Source: Verrucomicrobiota bacterium
GTDB lineage: Bacteria > Verrucomicrobiota > Verrucomicrobiia > Opitutales > Opitutaceae
Length of the DNA: 5,046 bases
Direction of reading: 5' to 3'
Assembly: GCA_030916665.1 (NCBI GenBank)
Contig: JAUPWC010000655.1
Coordinates: forward strand, 1 to 5,046
The notes below the pieces were generated by a model. It had not been told where the DNA came from, ran no database searches, and was given only the letters and a program-made list of their open reading frames with translations. Positions 1 through 5,046 of the stretch are shown here, one piece after another. The translations under genes were made by a program, and so were the position numbers. Each line of letters begins with the position of its first letter. Positions within the stretch are counted from its first letter, which is position 1.

Positions 1-1
1 T

Positions 2-58
2 GTTATCTTCATCCTCATCGCCGTGATGAAGAAGAAGAGCCCCGCCGCGGCGCATTGA
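2..58 (+). CDS. C-terminal end of a probable membrane protein (5' end outside window)
   Basis: Only the last 18 codons and a TGA stop (56-58) are visible. The reading frame gives VIFILIAVMKKKSPAAAH: a hydrophobic stretch, then three lysines and a short polar tail. This is the usual appearance of a final transmembrane helix followed by a positively charged cytoplasmic end. Nearly all codons end in G or C, as in the other genes here, which supports real coding. The family cannot be named from so little. Because it ends 155 bases before the sugar isomerase gene on the same strand, a transporter belonging to the same sugar operon is possible, but this is a guess. Confidence 0.5.
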   Translation, partial: VIFILIAVMKKKSPAAAH

Positions 59-70
59 GCGCCGGCCGGG

Positions 71-155
71 AAGTGGCAAGTGACAGGTAACAAGTAACAA
101 GAAATGGGCCGGACCTCTTCTTGATACTTGTTACTTGGTCCTTGTTACTTTGGTC
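71..155. repeat. Inverted pair of 7-base tandem repeat arrays
   Basis: The left arm (71-105) reads as five heptamers close to AAGTAAC (units start at 71, 78, 85, 92 and 99). After a 15-base GC-rich centre (106-120), the right arm (121-155) reads as five heptamers close to TTGTTAC (units start at 121, 128, 135, 142 and 149). TTGTTAC is exact at 128-134 and 142-148. The arms are roughly reverse complements, so the transcript could fold into a long imperfect hairpin. The array occupies most of the gap between the membrane-protein remnant and the isomerase gene. No promoter or terminator with a T-run is evident in it. Confidence 0.8.
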
Positions 156-213
156 ATTTGTTTCGCGCCGCTTTTCGCGCTTAAAGTCCAACTCAACCAA
201 CGCCTCCAATCCC

Positions 214-1251
<1,038 letters not shown>

Positions 1252-1252
1252 C

Positions 1253-1287
1253 CGGAAGCAGCGAGTAGTGGGTAGCGAGCAGCGAGC
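1253..1287. repeat. Left heptamer array flanking the S23/IVP gene
   Basis: Four clear 7-base units of consensus AGYGRGY start at 1260, 1267, 1274 and 1281, with a more divergent one at 1253. The last unit ends exactly one base before the ATG of the four-helix-bundle gene. Positions 1258-1287 match the reverse complement of 1677-1706 at 24 of 30 positions, and all six differences are transitions. The purine-rich units are the only candidate for ribosome binding ahead of that gene. Confidence 0.85.
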
Positions 1288-1653
1288 ATGGCCGACAAGT
1301 CCCAGTCCTTCCGCGACGTGATCGCTTGGCAACGCGCCCATGCCTTTGCGCTCGCAATCTACGCAGCGACGGAATCATTTCCGAAGCACGAGCTTTTCGG
1401 CCTCACCTCCCAATTGCGCCGGGCGGCCGCCAGCGTGCCTTCGAACTTTGTGGAGGGCTTTCGCAAGCGGACGAAGCCGGACAAGCTTCGCTTCTATAAC
1501 ATTGCCCAGGGTTCGGCCGATGAGTGCCTCTACCAATTGATCCTCGCCCACGATTTGAAATACGCCGATACAACCTCGCTTCAGTCCGATCTCGAGGAAG
1601 TTTCCCGCCTGCTCCAAGGCTACATCAACGGCATGGAGCGCGGCGACTCCTGA
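1288..1653 (+). CDS. Four helix bundle protein, 23S rRNA intervening-sequence (S23/IVP) family
   Basis: A 121-residue protein that matches the S23/IVP four-helix-bundle family over its full length. It shows the N-terminal F.DVIAWQRAH pattern, then ESFPKHELFGLTSQLRRAA (residues about 29-47), the signature SVPSNFVEGF (about 49-58), and FYNIAQGSADECLYQL (about 69-84). The family was first found inside extra segments of 23S rRNA genes in some bacteria and is related to Avd, the accessory protein of diversity-generating retroelements. Most members are stand-alone genes without known function; RNA or nucleic-acid binding is presumed. I count 29 of 121 codons ending in A or T, clearly more than in the flanking sugar genes. 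The gene lies between two functionally linked genes and is bracketed by inverted 7-base arrays, which suggests an inserted unit. There is no reverse transcriptase or rRNA nearby. Confidence 0.93.
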   Translation: MADKSQSFRDVIAWQRAHAFALAIYAATESFPKHELFGLTSQLRRAAASVPSNFVEGFRKRTKPDKLRFYNIAQGSADECLYQLILAHDLKYADTTSLQSDLEEVSRLLQGYINGMERGDS

Positions 1654-1667
1654 CCACCCGCCACTGT

Positions 1668-1709
1668 TTGTTACCTACTCACTACCCGCTACTCACTACT
1701 CGCTACTAA
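1668..1709. repeat. Right heptamer array flanking the S23/IVP gene
   Basis: Six consecutive 7-base units start at 1668, 1675, 1682, 1689, 1696 and 1703. The first is TTGTTAC, the same heptamer found twice at 128-148. The other five follow CTACYCR closely. The array begins 14 bases after the stop of the four-helix-bundle gene and ends two bases before the ATG of the oxidoreductase, so it forms the whole leader of that gene. It is the inverted counterpart of the array at 1253-1287. Confidence 0.88.
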
Positions 1710-1711
1710 CT

Positions 1712-2869
1712 ATGAATCGCAAACTTCGTTACGGCATGATCGGCGGCGGGCGCGGCGCCTTCATCGGCGGCGTCCATCGCATCGCCGCCATCATGGACGG
1801 CCAGGCCGTCCTCACCGCGGGCGCGTTCTCCAGCGACGCCGCCCGCTCCAAGGCCTCGGGCGAGGACCTCTTCCTCGACCCGAGCCGCGTCTATGGCAGC
1901 TACCAGGAAATGGCCGCGGCCGAGGCGAAGCTGCCGGCCGACCAGCGCCTCGACTTCATCGTCATCGTCACGCCCAACCACCAGCACTTCCCGCCCGCGA
2001 AGCTCTTCCTCGAGGCCGGCTTCAACGTCGTGTGCGACAAGCCCGTGACCTTCAACCTCGCCGAGGCGAAGAAACTCGCGGCCGTGGTGAAGAAGTCGAA
2101 GAAGGTCTTCGTCCTCACCCACAACTACACCGGCAACGCCATGGTGAAGCAGGCGCGCGAGCTCGTGCAGGCCGGCGCCCTCGGCGAGATCCGCAAGGTC
2201 GTGGCCGAGTATCCGCAGGGCTGGCTCAGCACGCTTCTCGAGAAGACCGGCCAGAAGCAGGCCGGCTGGCGCACCGACCCGAAGCGCTCCGGCGCCGCCG
2301 GCTGCATCGGCGACATCGGCACGCACGCCGAGAACCTCGCCCGCTACGTCACCGGCCTGCACATCGACTCGCTGTGCGCCGACCTCACGACCTTCGTCAA
2401 GGGCCGCGCCCTCGACGACGACGGCAACATCCTCGTCCGCTTCAAGGGCGGCGCCAAGGGCATCATCCACGCCTCGCAGATCAGCGTGGGCGAGGAGAAC
2501 GCGCTCAACCTCCGCGTCTATGGCACCAAGGCCGGGCTCGAGTGGCACCAGGAGCACCCGAACCAGCTGCTCGTGAAATACCCCGACAAGCCCACGGAGA
2601 TCTGGGGTCGCGGCAACGGCTACGTCGGCAAGGCCGCCGGCGCCGTCACCCGCACGCCCTCCGGCCACCCCGAGGGTTACCTCGAGGCCTTCGGCAACAT
2701 CTACAAGGAAGCCTTCCGCGCCATCCGCGCCGAGGTCTCCGGCCAGCCGATCCCGGCCGACGTGGATTTCCCCACGATCACCGACGGCGTCGAAGGCATG
2801 GCCTTCATCGAAACCGTGGTGAAGTCGTCCAAGGCCGGCGCCAAGTGGGTAAAATTTCCGAAGGTCTGA
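1712..2869 (+). CDS. Gfo/Idh/MocA family NAD(P)-dependent oxidoreductase
   Basis: A 385-residue cytoplasmic dehydrogenase. The N-terminal Rossmann domain is seen from the nucleotide-binding loop [11 protein letters not shown] (residues 10-20) through VTPNHQH (86-92) and the family's EKP-type motif, here CDKP (108-111) with Lys110 as the likely catalytic lysine. The C-terminal alpha/beta domain has [10 protein letters not shown] followed by GDIGTH (200-205), whose Asp201 and His205 correspond to the usual catalytic pair of inositol and sugar dehydrogenases. The length is normal for the family. The ATG at 1712 places the dinucleotide loop at the expected distance. Members oxidise a hydroxyl of myo-inositol, glucose, glucosides or related sugars, or run in reverse. 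The isomerase/epimerase gene upstream fits a two-step pathway, possibly through a keto-sugar. The specific substrate is unknown. The gene is followed by an intrinsic terminator. There is no obvious Shine-Dalgarno sequence; the leader is the heptamer array. Confidence 0.95.
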   Translation: MNRKLRYGMIGGGRGAFIGGVHRIAAIMDGQAVLTAGAFSSDAARSKASGEDLFLDPSRVYGSYQEMAAAEAKLPADQRLDFIVIVTPNHQHFPPAKLFLEAGFNVVCDKPVTFNLAEAKKLAAVVKKSKKVFVLTHNYTGNAMVKQARELVQAGALGEIRKVVAEYPQGWLSTLLEKTGQKQAGWRTDPKRSGAAGCIGDIGTHAENLARYVTGLHIDSLCADLTTFVKGRALDDDGNILVRFKGGAKGIIHASQISVGEENALNLRVYGTKAGLEWHQEHPNQLLVKYPDKPTEIWGRGNGYVGKAAGAVTRTPSGHPEGYLEAFGNIYKEAFRAIRAEVSGQPIPADVDFPTITDGVEGMAFIETVVKSSKAGAKWVKFPKV

Positions 2870-2875
2870 CCGCCC

Positions 2876-2902
2876 ACGGAACACACGGAACACACCGAAA
2901 CC
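2876..2902 (+). repeat. Short 9-base tandem repeat between stop codon and terminator
   Basis: ACGGAACAC is present twice exactly (2876-2884 and 2885-2893), followed by a degenerate third copy (2894-2902, six of nine bases). It lies six bases after the oxidoreductase stop and directly abuts the terminator stem. Confidence 0.7.
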
Positions 2903-2931
2903 AAGGGCGTCGTGAGGCGCCCTTTTTCTTT
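2903..2931 (+). terminator. Rho-independent terminator after the oxidoreductase gene
   Basis: Positions 2903-2911 pair with 2916-2924 around a GTGA tetraloop (2912-2915, GNRA type). The stem has nine pairs including one G-T wobble. A T-rich run (TTTTTCTTT, 2923-2931) follows. It lies 34 bases after the stop codon and should end the isomerase/S23/oxidoreductase transcript. Confidence 0.85.
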
Positions 2932-2945
2932 GGCCTAAACATGTA

Positions 2946-2968
2946 AGGGCGTGCCTCGTGCACGCCCT
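2946..2968. repeat. Perfect hairpin, REP-like
   Basis: GGGCGTGC (2947-2954) and GCACGCCC (2960-2967) are exact reverse complements around the loop CTCGT, and an outer A-T pair makes nine pairs. There is no T-run, so it is not a standard terminator. It is the first of several hairpins in the gap between the oxidoreductase and the secreted-protein gene. Confidence 0.75.
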
Positions 2969-2982
2969 GCCTTGAACTGGAG

Positions 2983-3002
2983 CCGGGACGCCCTCGTCCC
3001 GG
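2983..3002. repeat. Perfect hairpin, REP-like
   Basis: CCGGGACG (2983-2990) and CGTCCCGG (2995-3002) pair perfectly around the four-base loop CCCT. There is no T-run. It lies 14 bases after the previous hairpin. Confidence 0.75.
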
Positions 3003-3016
3003 TCGCCTTGGGGTAG

Positions 3017-3065
3017 GGCGGGGTCTCCGACGGAGGCCTGGCGGAGATGGCGAAGCAACCCCGCC
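3017..3065. repeat. Nested inverted repeat
   Basis: GGCGGGGT (3017-3024) pairs with ACCCCGCC (3058-3065). Inside it TCTCCG (3024-3029) pairs with CGGAGA (3042-3047), sharing the boundary base at 3024. The two stems could stack into one long imperfect stem. No coding frame here looks convincing. Confidence 0.6.
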
Positions 3066-3067
3066 TT

Positions 3068-3167
3068 GTGGTGGAGCGCGTTGCCCCTCAACGCGCTTGC
3101 TTCGATCAACACGCTGAATGCGTCCGCTGCGGAAGGAAGCGCCCTGCGGAGCAGGTCGCTCCACCAC
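3068..3167. repeat. 100-base element bounded by an 11-base perfect inverted repeat, with internal hairpins
   Basis: GTGGTGGAGCG (3068-3078) is the exact reverse complement of 3157-3167. Three further perfect stems lie between or overlap the left end: AGCGCGTTG with CAACGCGCT (3075-3083 and 3089-3097), TCCG with CGGA (3123-3126 and 3130-3133), and CCTGC with GCAGG (3143-3147 and 3151-3155). The layout resembles a compound palindromic intergenic element (REP or BIME type) or a small non-autonomous element. No protein-coding capacity is seen. Confidence 0.65.
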
Positions 3168-3181
3168 GATAGCCTTGGATT

Positions 3182-3265
3182 ATTCCCTTGGTCCCTCGTC
3201 CCGGGTCAGCAGTCTGTAGTCCGTGGTCTGTCGTCGGTGGTTTGTAGTCCCTGGTCCTTTGTCCC
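3182..3265 (+). repeat. Twelve-unit degenerate heptamer array
   Basis: Read from 3182 in steps of seven, the sequence gives twelve units that share a core NNGTCNN. G-T-C is at the same place in ten of the twelve; the exceptions are the first unit at 3182 (ATTCCCT) and TGGTTTG at 3238. The remaining positions vary, mainly as TAGTCCN and TGGTCYN. It lies 65 bases upstream of the secreted-protein start and just after the hairpin cluster. No inverted partner of the same sequence is visible in the window. Confidence 0.85.
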
Positions 3266-3330
3266 TCCTTCCTTTTCCCGGGAAACATTTGAATAAACCC
3301 CCGGTCCATACCGTCTCAGTCGCTGTTCCC

Positions 3331-3882
3331 ATGAAAAAGCTTCCCCTGTTCACCCTCTGCCTCGCGCTGGGCTCCGGCCTGGCGGCCCGCGCCGACGACG
3401 TCCCGGCCGGCGCCAAGATCCCCGAGCCCGACCACTACGTTTATCTGAGCTTCCTGCCCGAGCCGGCCGAACTGATGGCCGATGCCAAGGCCAACGGCCT
3501 TGAGGTTCTCCGTCTCGACCACACCGCTGACCGGGTCGTCGTCACCTACAAGTATCCCGACGGCCACACCGCCACGCTCGGCTACGCCAAGCTCGGCAGC
3601 GTCCGCGCCAGCGACCGGGTCGTCGCCCGCGTCCAGCCGCCGTCCTCCGCCGTTTACACCAGTGGCGACACCACGACGGTCGTGGTGAAGGACGACCCCG
3701 AGATCATCTACGTCGAGCGCGAGCCCCGCACCCGCGTGGTTTACCGCGAGCGCGAAGACTTCTGGCTCCCCCTGACCCTCGGCCTCGGCATCGGCTACGT
3801 GACCGGCCACCACAGCCACGGGCATTATTGGCGCGGGCACAGCCATTATCGCGGCTACCGGAGCTATCGGGGACATCGCTGA
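3331..3882 (+). CDS. Secreted hypothetical protein with His/Gly/Tyr-rich C-terminus
   Basis: A 183-residue protein I do not recognise. It starts with a classical signal peptide: MKK, a hydrophobic core, and a probable cleavage after Ala-Arg-Ala at residue 21, so it is probably periplasmic or outer-envelope associated. The middle (about 30-105) is a mixed, acidic-to-neutral segment that contains VTYKYPDGHTATLGYAKLG. Residues about 106-140 are rich in Thr, Val and charged residues (YVEREPRTRVVYRERE). A short hydrophobic glycine-rich stretch (FWLPLTLGLGIGYVTG, 144-159) then leads into a tail with seven histidines (160, 161, 163, 165, 170, 172, 182) alternating with Gly, Tyr and Arg. The tail could bind metal or cell-wall polymers, but no function is shown. 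The start at 3331 is chosen because it begins the signal peptide. A terminator follows, so the gene is probably transcribed alone. Confidence 0.85.
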   Translation: MKKLPLFTLCLALGSGLAARADDVPAGAKIPEPDHYVYLSFLPEPAELMADAKANGLEVLRLDHTADRVVVTYKYPDGHTATLGYAKLGSVRASDRVVARVQPPSSAVYTSGDTTTVVVKDDPEIIYVEREPRTRVVYREREDFWLPLTLGLGIGYVTGHHSHGHYWRGHSHYRGYRSYRGHR

Positions 3883-3888
3883 GTGGCC

Positions 3889-3932
3889 AGTGGGGTCAGT
3901 TGAAGTCGGAAGTTTAAGTTGAAGTGAAGTCC
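3889..3932. repeat. Left arm of inverted repeat plus AGTTGA-type short repeats
   Basis: AGTGGGG (3889-3895), then a TC insert, then AGTTGAAGT (3898-3906) matches the reverse complement of 4067-4082 at all 16 positions apart from the two-base insert. The arm continues as degenerate AGTTGA units starting at 3898, 3904, 3911, 3917, 3923 and 3928, with spacing of five to seven bases. It begins seven bases after the stop codon of the secreted-protein gene and runs into the terminator. Confidence 0.75.
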
Positions 3933-3960
3933 AGGGCGCCGACCGGCGCCCTTTCTGTTT
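3933..3960 (+). terminator. Rho-independent terminator after the secreted-protein gene
   Basis: AGGGCGCC (3933-3940) pairs exactly with GGCGCCCT (3945-3952) around the GACC loop. A T-rich run (TTTCTGTTT, 3952-3960) follows. It lies 51 bases after the stop codon. Confidence 0.85.
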
Positions 3961-3963
3961 GTT

Positions 3964-4008
3964 GGAGGCGGGACTATCAGTCCCGCGATTGCGGGAGGGA
4001 CGGCCTCC
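3964..4008. repeat. Overlapping, mutually exclusive hairpins
   Basis: GCGGGACT (3968-3975) pairs with AGTCCCGC (3979-3986). The inner part of that second arm, TCCCGC (3981-3986), can instead pair with GCGGGA (3991-3996). An outer stem GGAGGC (3964-3969) with GCCTCC (4003-4008) encloses both. There is no T-run and no reading frame that looks real. This is a REP-like element or possibly a two-state RNA structure. Confidence 0.6.
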
Positions 4009-4060
4009 GCACCGGCCGGCCTTCAAAGGTAGGGCGAATCCTCCGGATGAGCCGCGGTTT

Positions 4061-4082
4061 GCTTCAACTTCAACTCCCCACT
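4061..4082. repeat. Right arm of inverted repeat (CTTCAA units)
   Basis: Two and a half tandem CTTCAA units (from 4062), then CTCCCCACT. Positions 4067-4082 are the reverse complement of the left arm at 3889-3906 apart from the two-base insert there. The pair encloses about 160 bases that hold the terminator and the overlapping hairpins. Confidence 0.75.
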
Positions 4083-4190
4083 TGAGACTGGCGCAGCGCA
4101 GCCGCCCCCGCCTAGTTTTCTTCCGGGCCATCTATCTCGCCAAAGTTCCCCTCTGCAAGGAACGACGGCGGACGTACCGGCGTCCTCCGG

Positions 4191-4220
4191 CTGATAGCAT
4201 TTGATCGCACCTGATAGCCG
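4191..4220 (+). promoter_or_regulatory. Three helically phased 10-base direct repeats upstream of hsdM (candidate operator)
   Basis: Three adjacent decamers start at 4191, 4201 and 4211 and share YTGATMGC in their first eight bases; CTGATAG is exact in the first and third. The 10-base spacing puts each copy on the same face of the helix. The block ends 46 bases before the hsdM start codon. Binding of a regulator is an inference. The rest of 4083-4266 shows no gene, no clear -10/-35 pair and no Shine-Dalgarno sequence that I can support. Confidence 0.4.
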
Positions 4221-4266
4221 TCCGCGCTTGCGGGCATTCCCGCTTCCCGCTGTCCTGCTTTAGCTC

Positions 4267-5046
4267 ATGGCCATTAAGAAGTCCGAACTCTACTCCTCTC
4301 TCTGGGCCGGTTGCGACGCGCTGCGGGGCGGCATGGATGCCAGCCAGTACAAGGACTATGTCCTCGTCCTGCTCTTTATCAAATACGTCAGCGACAAATA
4401 CGCCGGCCAGCCCTACGCCCCCATCACCGTGCCCAAGGGCGCGAGCTTCGCCGACCTCGTCGCGCTCAAGGGCAAGTCCGACATCGGCGACCAGATCAAC
4501 AAGCGCATCATCGCCCCGCTGGAAAAGGAGAACACTCTCTCCTTCGGCGGCGTGGACTTCTACGACGCCACCAAGCTCGGCTCGGGCAAGGAGATGGTGG
4601 ACCGCCTCACCGATCTCATCGCCATCTTCGAAGAGCCCGCCCTCGACTTCTCGCGCAACCGCGCCGACGGCGACGACCTGCTTGGCGATGCCTACGAATA
4701 TCTCATGCGGCACTTCGCCACGGAGAGTGGCAAGAGCAAGGGCCAGTTCTACACCCCCGCCGAGGTCAGCCGCGTCATCGCCCAGGTGCTCGGCATCCGC
4801 ACCGCCGCCACCACCAACAAGACCACCGTCTATGACCCCACCTGCGGCTCGGGCTCGCTGCTGCTCAAGATCGGCGACGAGGCCCGCCACGGCGGTAAGG
4901 CCGTGAAGGTCACCCTCTACGGGCAGGAGAAGGACAACGCCACCGCCGGCCTCGCCCGCATGAACATGATCCTGCACGATTACGCCACGGCGGAAATCAA
5001 GCAGGGCAACACGCTCGCCGCGCCCCACTTTCTCGACGGCGACCAA
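4267..5046 (+). CDS. hsdM: Type I restriction-modification system methyltransferase subunit HsdM (3' end outside window)
   Basis: The first 260 codons of an open frame with no stop before the window end. The N-terminal region (about 7-125: LYSSLWAGCDALRGGMDASQ, then YVLVLLFIKYVSDKY) is the helical HsdM N-terminal domain. The methyltransferase core begins at GDAYEYLMRHFA (140-151) and KGQFYTP (158-164). The S-adenosylmethionine-binding motif is DPTCGSGSLL (190-199), and GQEKD (219-223) follows. The NPPF/NPPY catalytic motif is expected just beyond the end. The protein transfers methyl groups to adenine N6 in the host's recognition sites, in a complex with HsdS for specificity and HsdR for cleavage. 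Those genes should lie downstream. The ATG at 4267 starts the family's normal N-terminus (MAIKKSELYSSLW). The gene follows a terminator and a 306-base gap, so it should have its own promoter. Confidence 0.95.
   Translation, partial: MAIKKSELYSSLWAGCDALRGGMDASQYKDYVLVLLFIKYVSDKYAGQPYAPITVPKGASFADLVALKGKSDIGDQINKRIIAPLEKENTLSFGGVDFYDATKLGSGKEMVDRLTDLIAIFEEPALDFSRNRADGDDLLGDAYEYLMRHFATESGKSKGQFYTPAEVSRVIAQVLGIRTAATTNKTTVYDPTCGSGSLLLKIGDEARHGGKAVKVTLYGQEKDNATAGLARMNMILHDYATAEIKQGNTLAAPHFLDGDQ

Noticed and set aside
121..213. In-frame N-terminal extension of the isomerase (31 residues starting at 121)
   Set aside because: Most of it is translated 7-base repeat, its codon use is unlike the rest of the gene, and the conserved fold begins right after the ATG at 214.
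1288..1653. Diversity-generating retroelement accessory gene (avd)
   Set aside because: No reverse transcriptase, template repeat or variable repeat is present. The protein fits the wider S23/IVP family instead.
1253..1709. Actual 23S rRNA intervening sequence
   Set aside because: There is no rRNA on either side; the neighbours are protein-coding sugar-metabolism genes.
2032..2946. Arg/His-rich + strand frame of 304 residues
   Set aside because: It is an out-of-frame reading of the oxidoreductase with typical GC-driven Arg/Pro/His composition. The similar Arg-rich frame inside the isomerase (135-1235) and the frames inside hsdM (4311-4835 and 4337-4906) are rejected for the same reason.
1706..3112. 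Long minus-strand open frame of 468 residues
   Set aside because: It is antisense to the oxidoreductase, low in complexity, crosses the terminator and hairpin cluster, and has no recognisable domain.
3068..3167. Insertion sequence or MITE with target-site duplication
   Set aside because: I see a perfect 11-base inverted repeat but no convincing direct duplication at its edges and no transposase, so it is kept only as an inverted-repeat element.
3182..3265. CRISPR array
   Set aside because: The repeat unit is only 7 bases, degenerate and without spacers, and no cas genes are visible.
3223..3330. 36-residue upstream extension of the secreted protein
   Set aside because: It would bury the signal peptide inside the protein, and its first part is translated heptamer array.
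4132..5046. Minus-strand open frame of 304 residues
   Set aside because: It is a shadow of hsdM, whose motifs are unambiguous on the + strand.

Overview
The window is high-GC bacterial DNA with strong G/C preference at codon third positions and almost no recognisable Shine-Dalgarno sequences. It carries a Gfo/Idh/MocA dehydrogenase with a sugar-phosphate isomerase/epimerase-like partner, and its gene gaps are crowded with short-period repeats and hairpins. This combination suggests a Verrucomicrobiota genome, perhaps of the Opitutaceae type. That placement is an inference from style, since there is no rRNA or other marker here.

Layout, all genes on the + strand: (1) the last 18 codons of a gene that looks like a membrane protein (2-58). 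(2) A gap holding two inverted arrays of 7-base repeats (71-155). (3) A TIM-barrel sugar phosphate isomerase/epimerase (214-1251). (4) A small four-helix-bundle protein of the 23S rRNA intervening-sequence (S23/IVP) family (1288-1653), bracketed by inverted arrays of 7-base repeats. (5) A Gfo/Idh/MocA oxidoreductase (1712-2869) followed by a good intrinsic terminator. (6) A 461-base gene-free stretch with a cluster of perfect hairpins and a twelve-unit 7-base repeat array. (7) A small secreted protein with a His/Gly/Tyr/Arg-rich tail (3331-3882), also with a terminator. (8) A 384-base gene-free stretch with an inverted repeat around the terminator, competing hairpins, and three 10-base direct repeats. 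(9) The first 260 codons of a type I restriction-modification methyltransferase subunit, HsdM (4267 to the window end).

The isomerase and the oxidoreductase are the usual partners of small sugar or polyol catabolic operons and probably act on the same or successive intermediates. The S23/IVP gene sits between them as an apparent insertion. It has less GC-biased codons than its neighbours and its own repeat boundaries. HsdM opens what should be an hsdMSR locus continuing outside the window.

The most unusual signal is the repeat architecture. Three gaps carry tandem 7-base repeats of differing sequence. In two of them the arrays are paired in inverted orientation, and one pair exactly flanks the S23/IVP gene. 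A fourth gap has a related pair of inverted arms with a 5-7-base unit. One heptamer, TTGTTAC, is shared between two of the sites. Together these suggest a family of repeat elements, possibly with the S23/IVP gene as cargo or as a partner protein.
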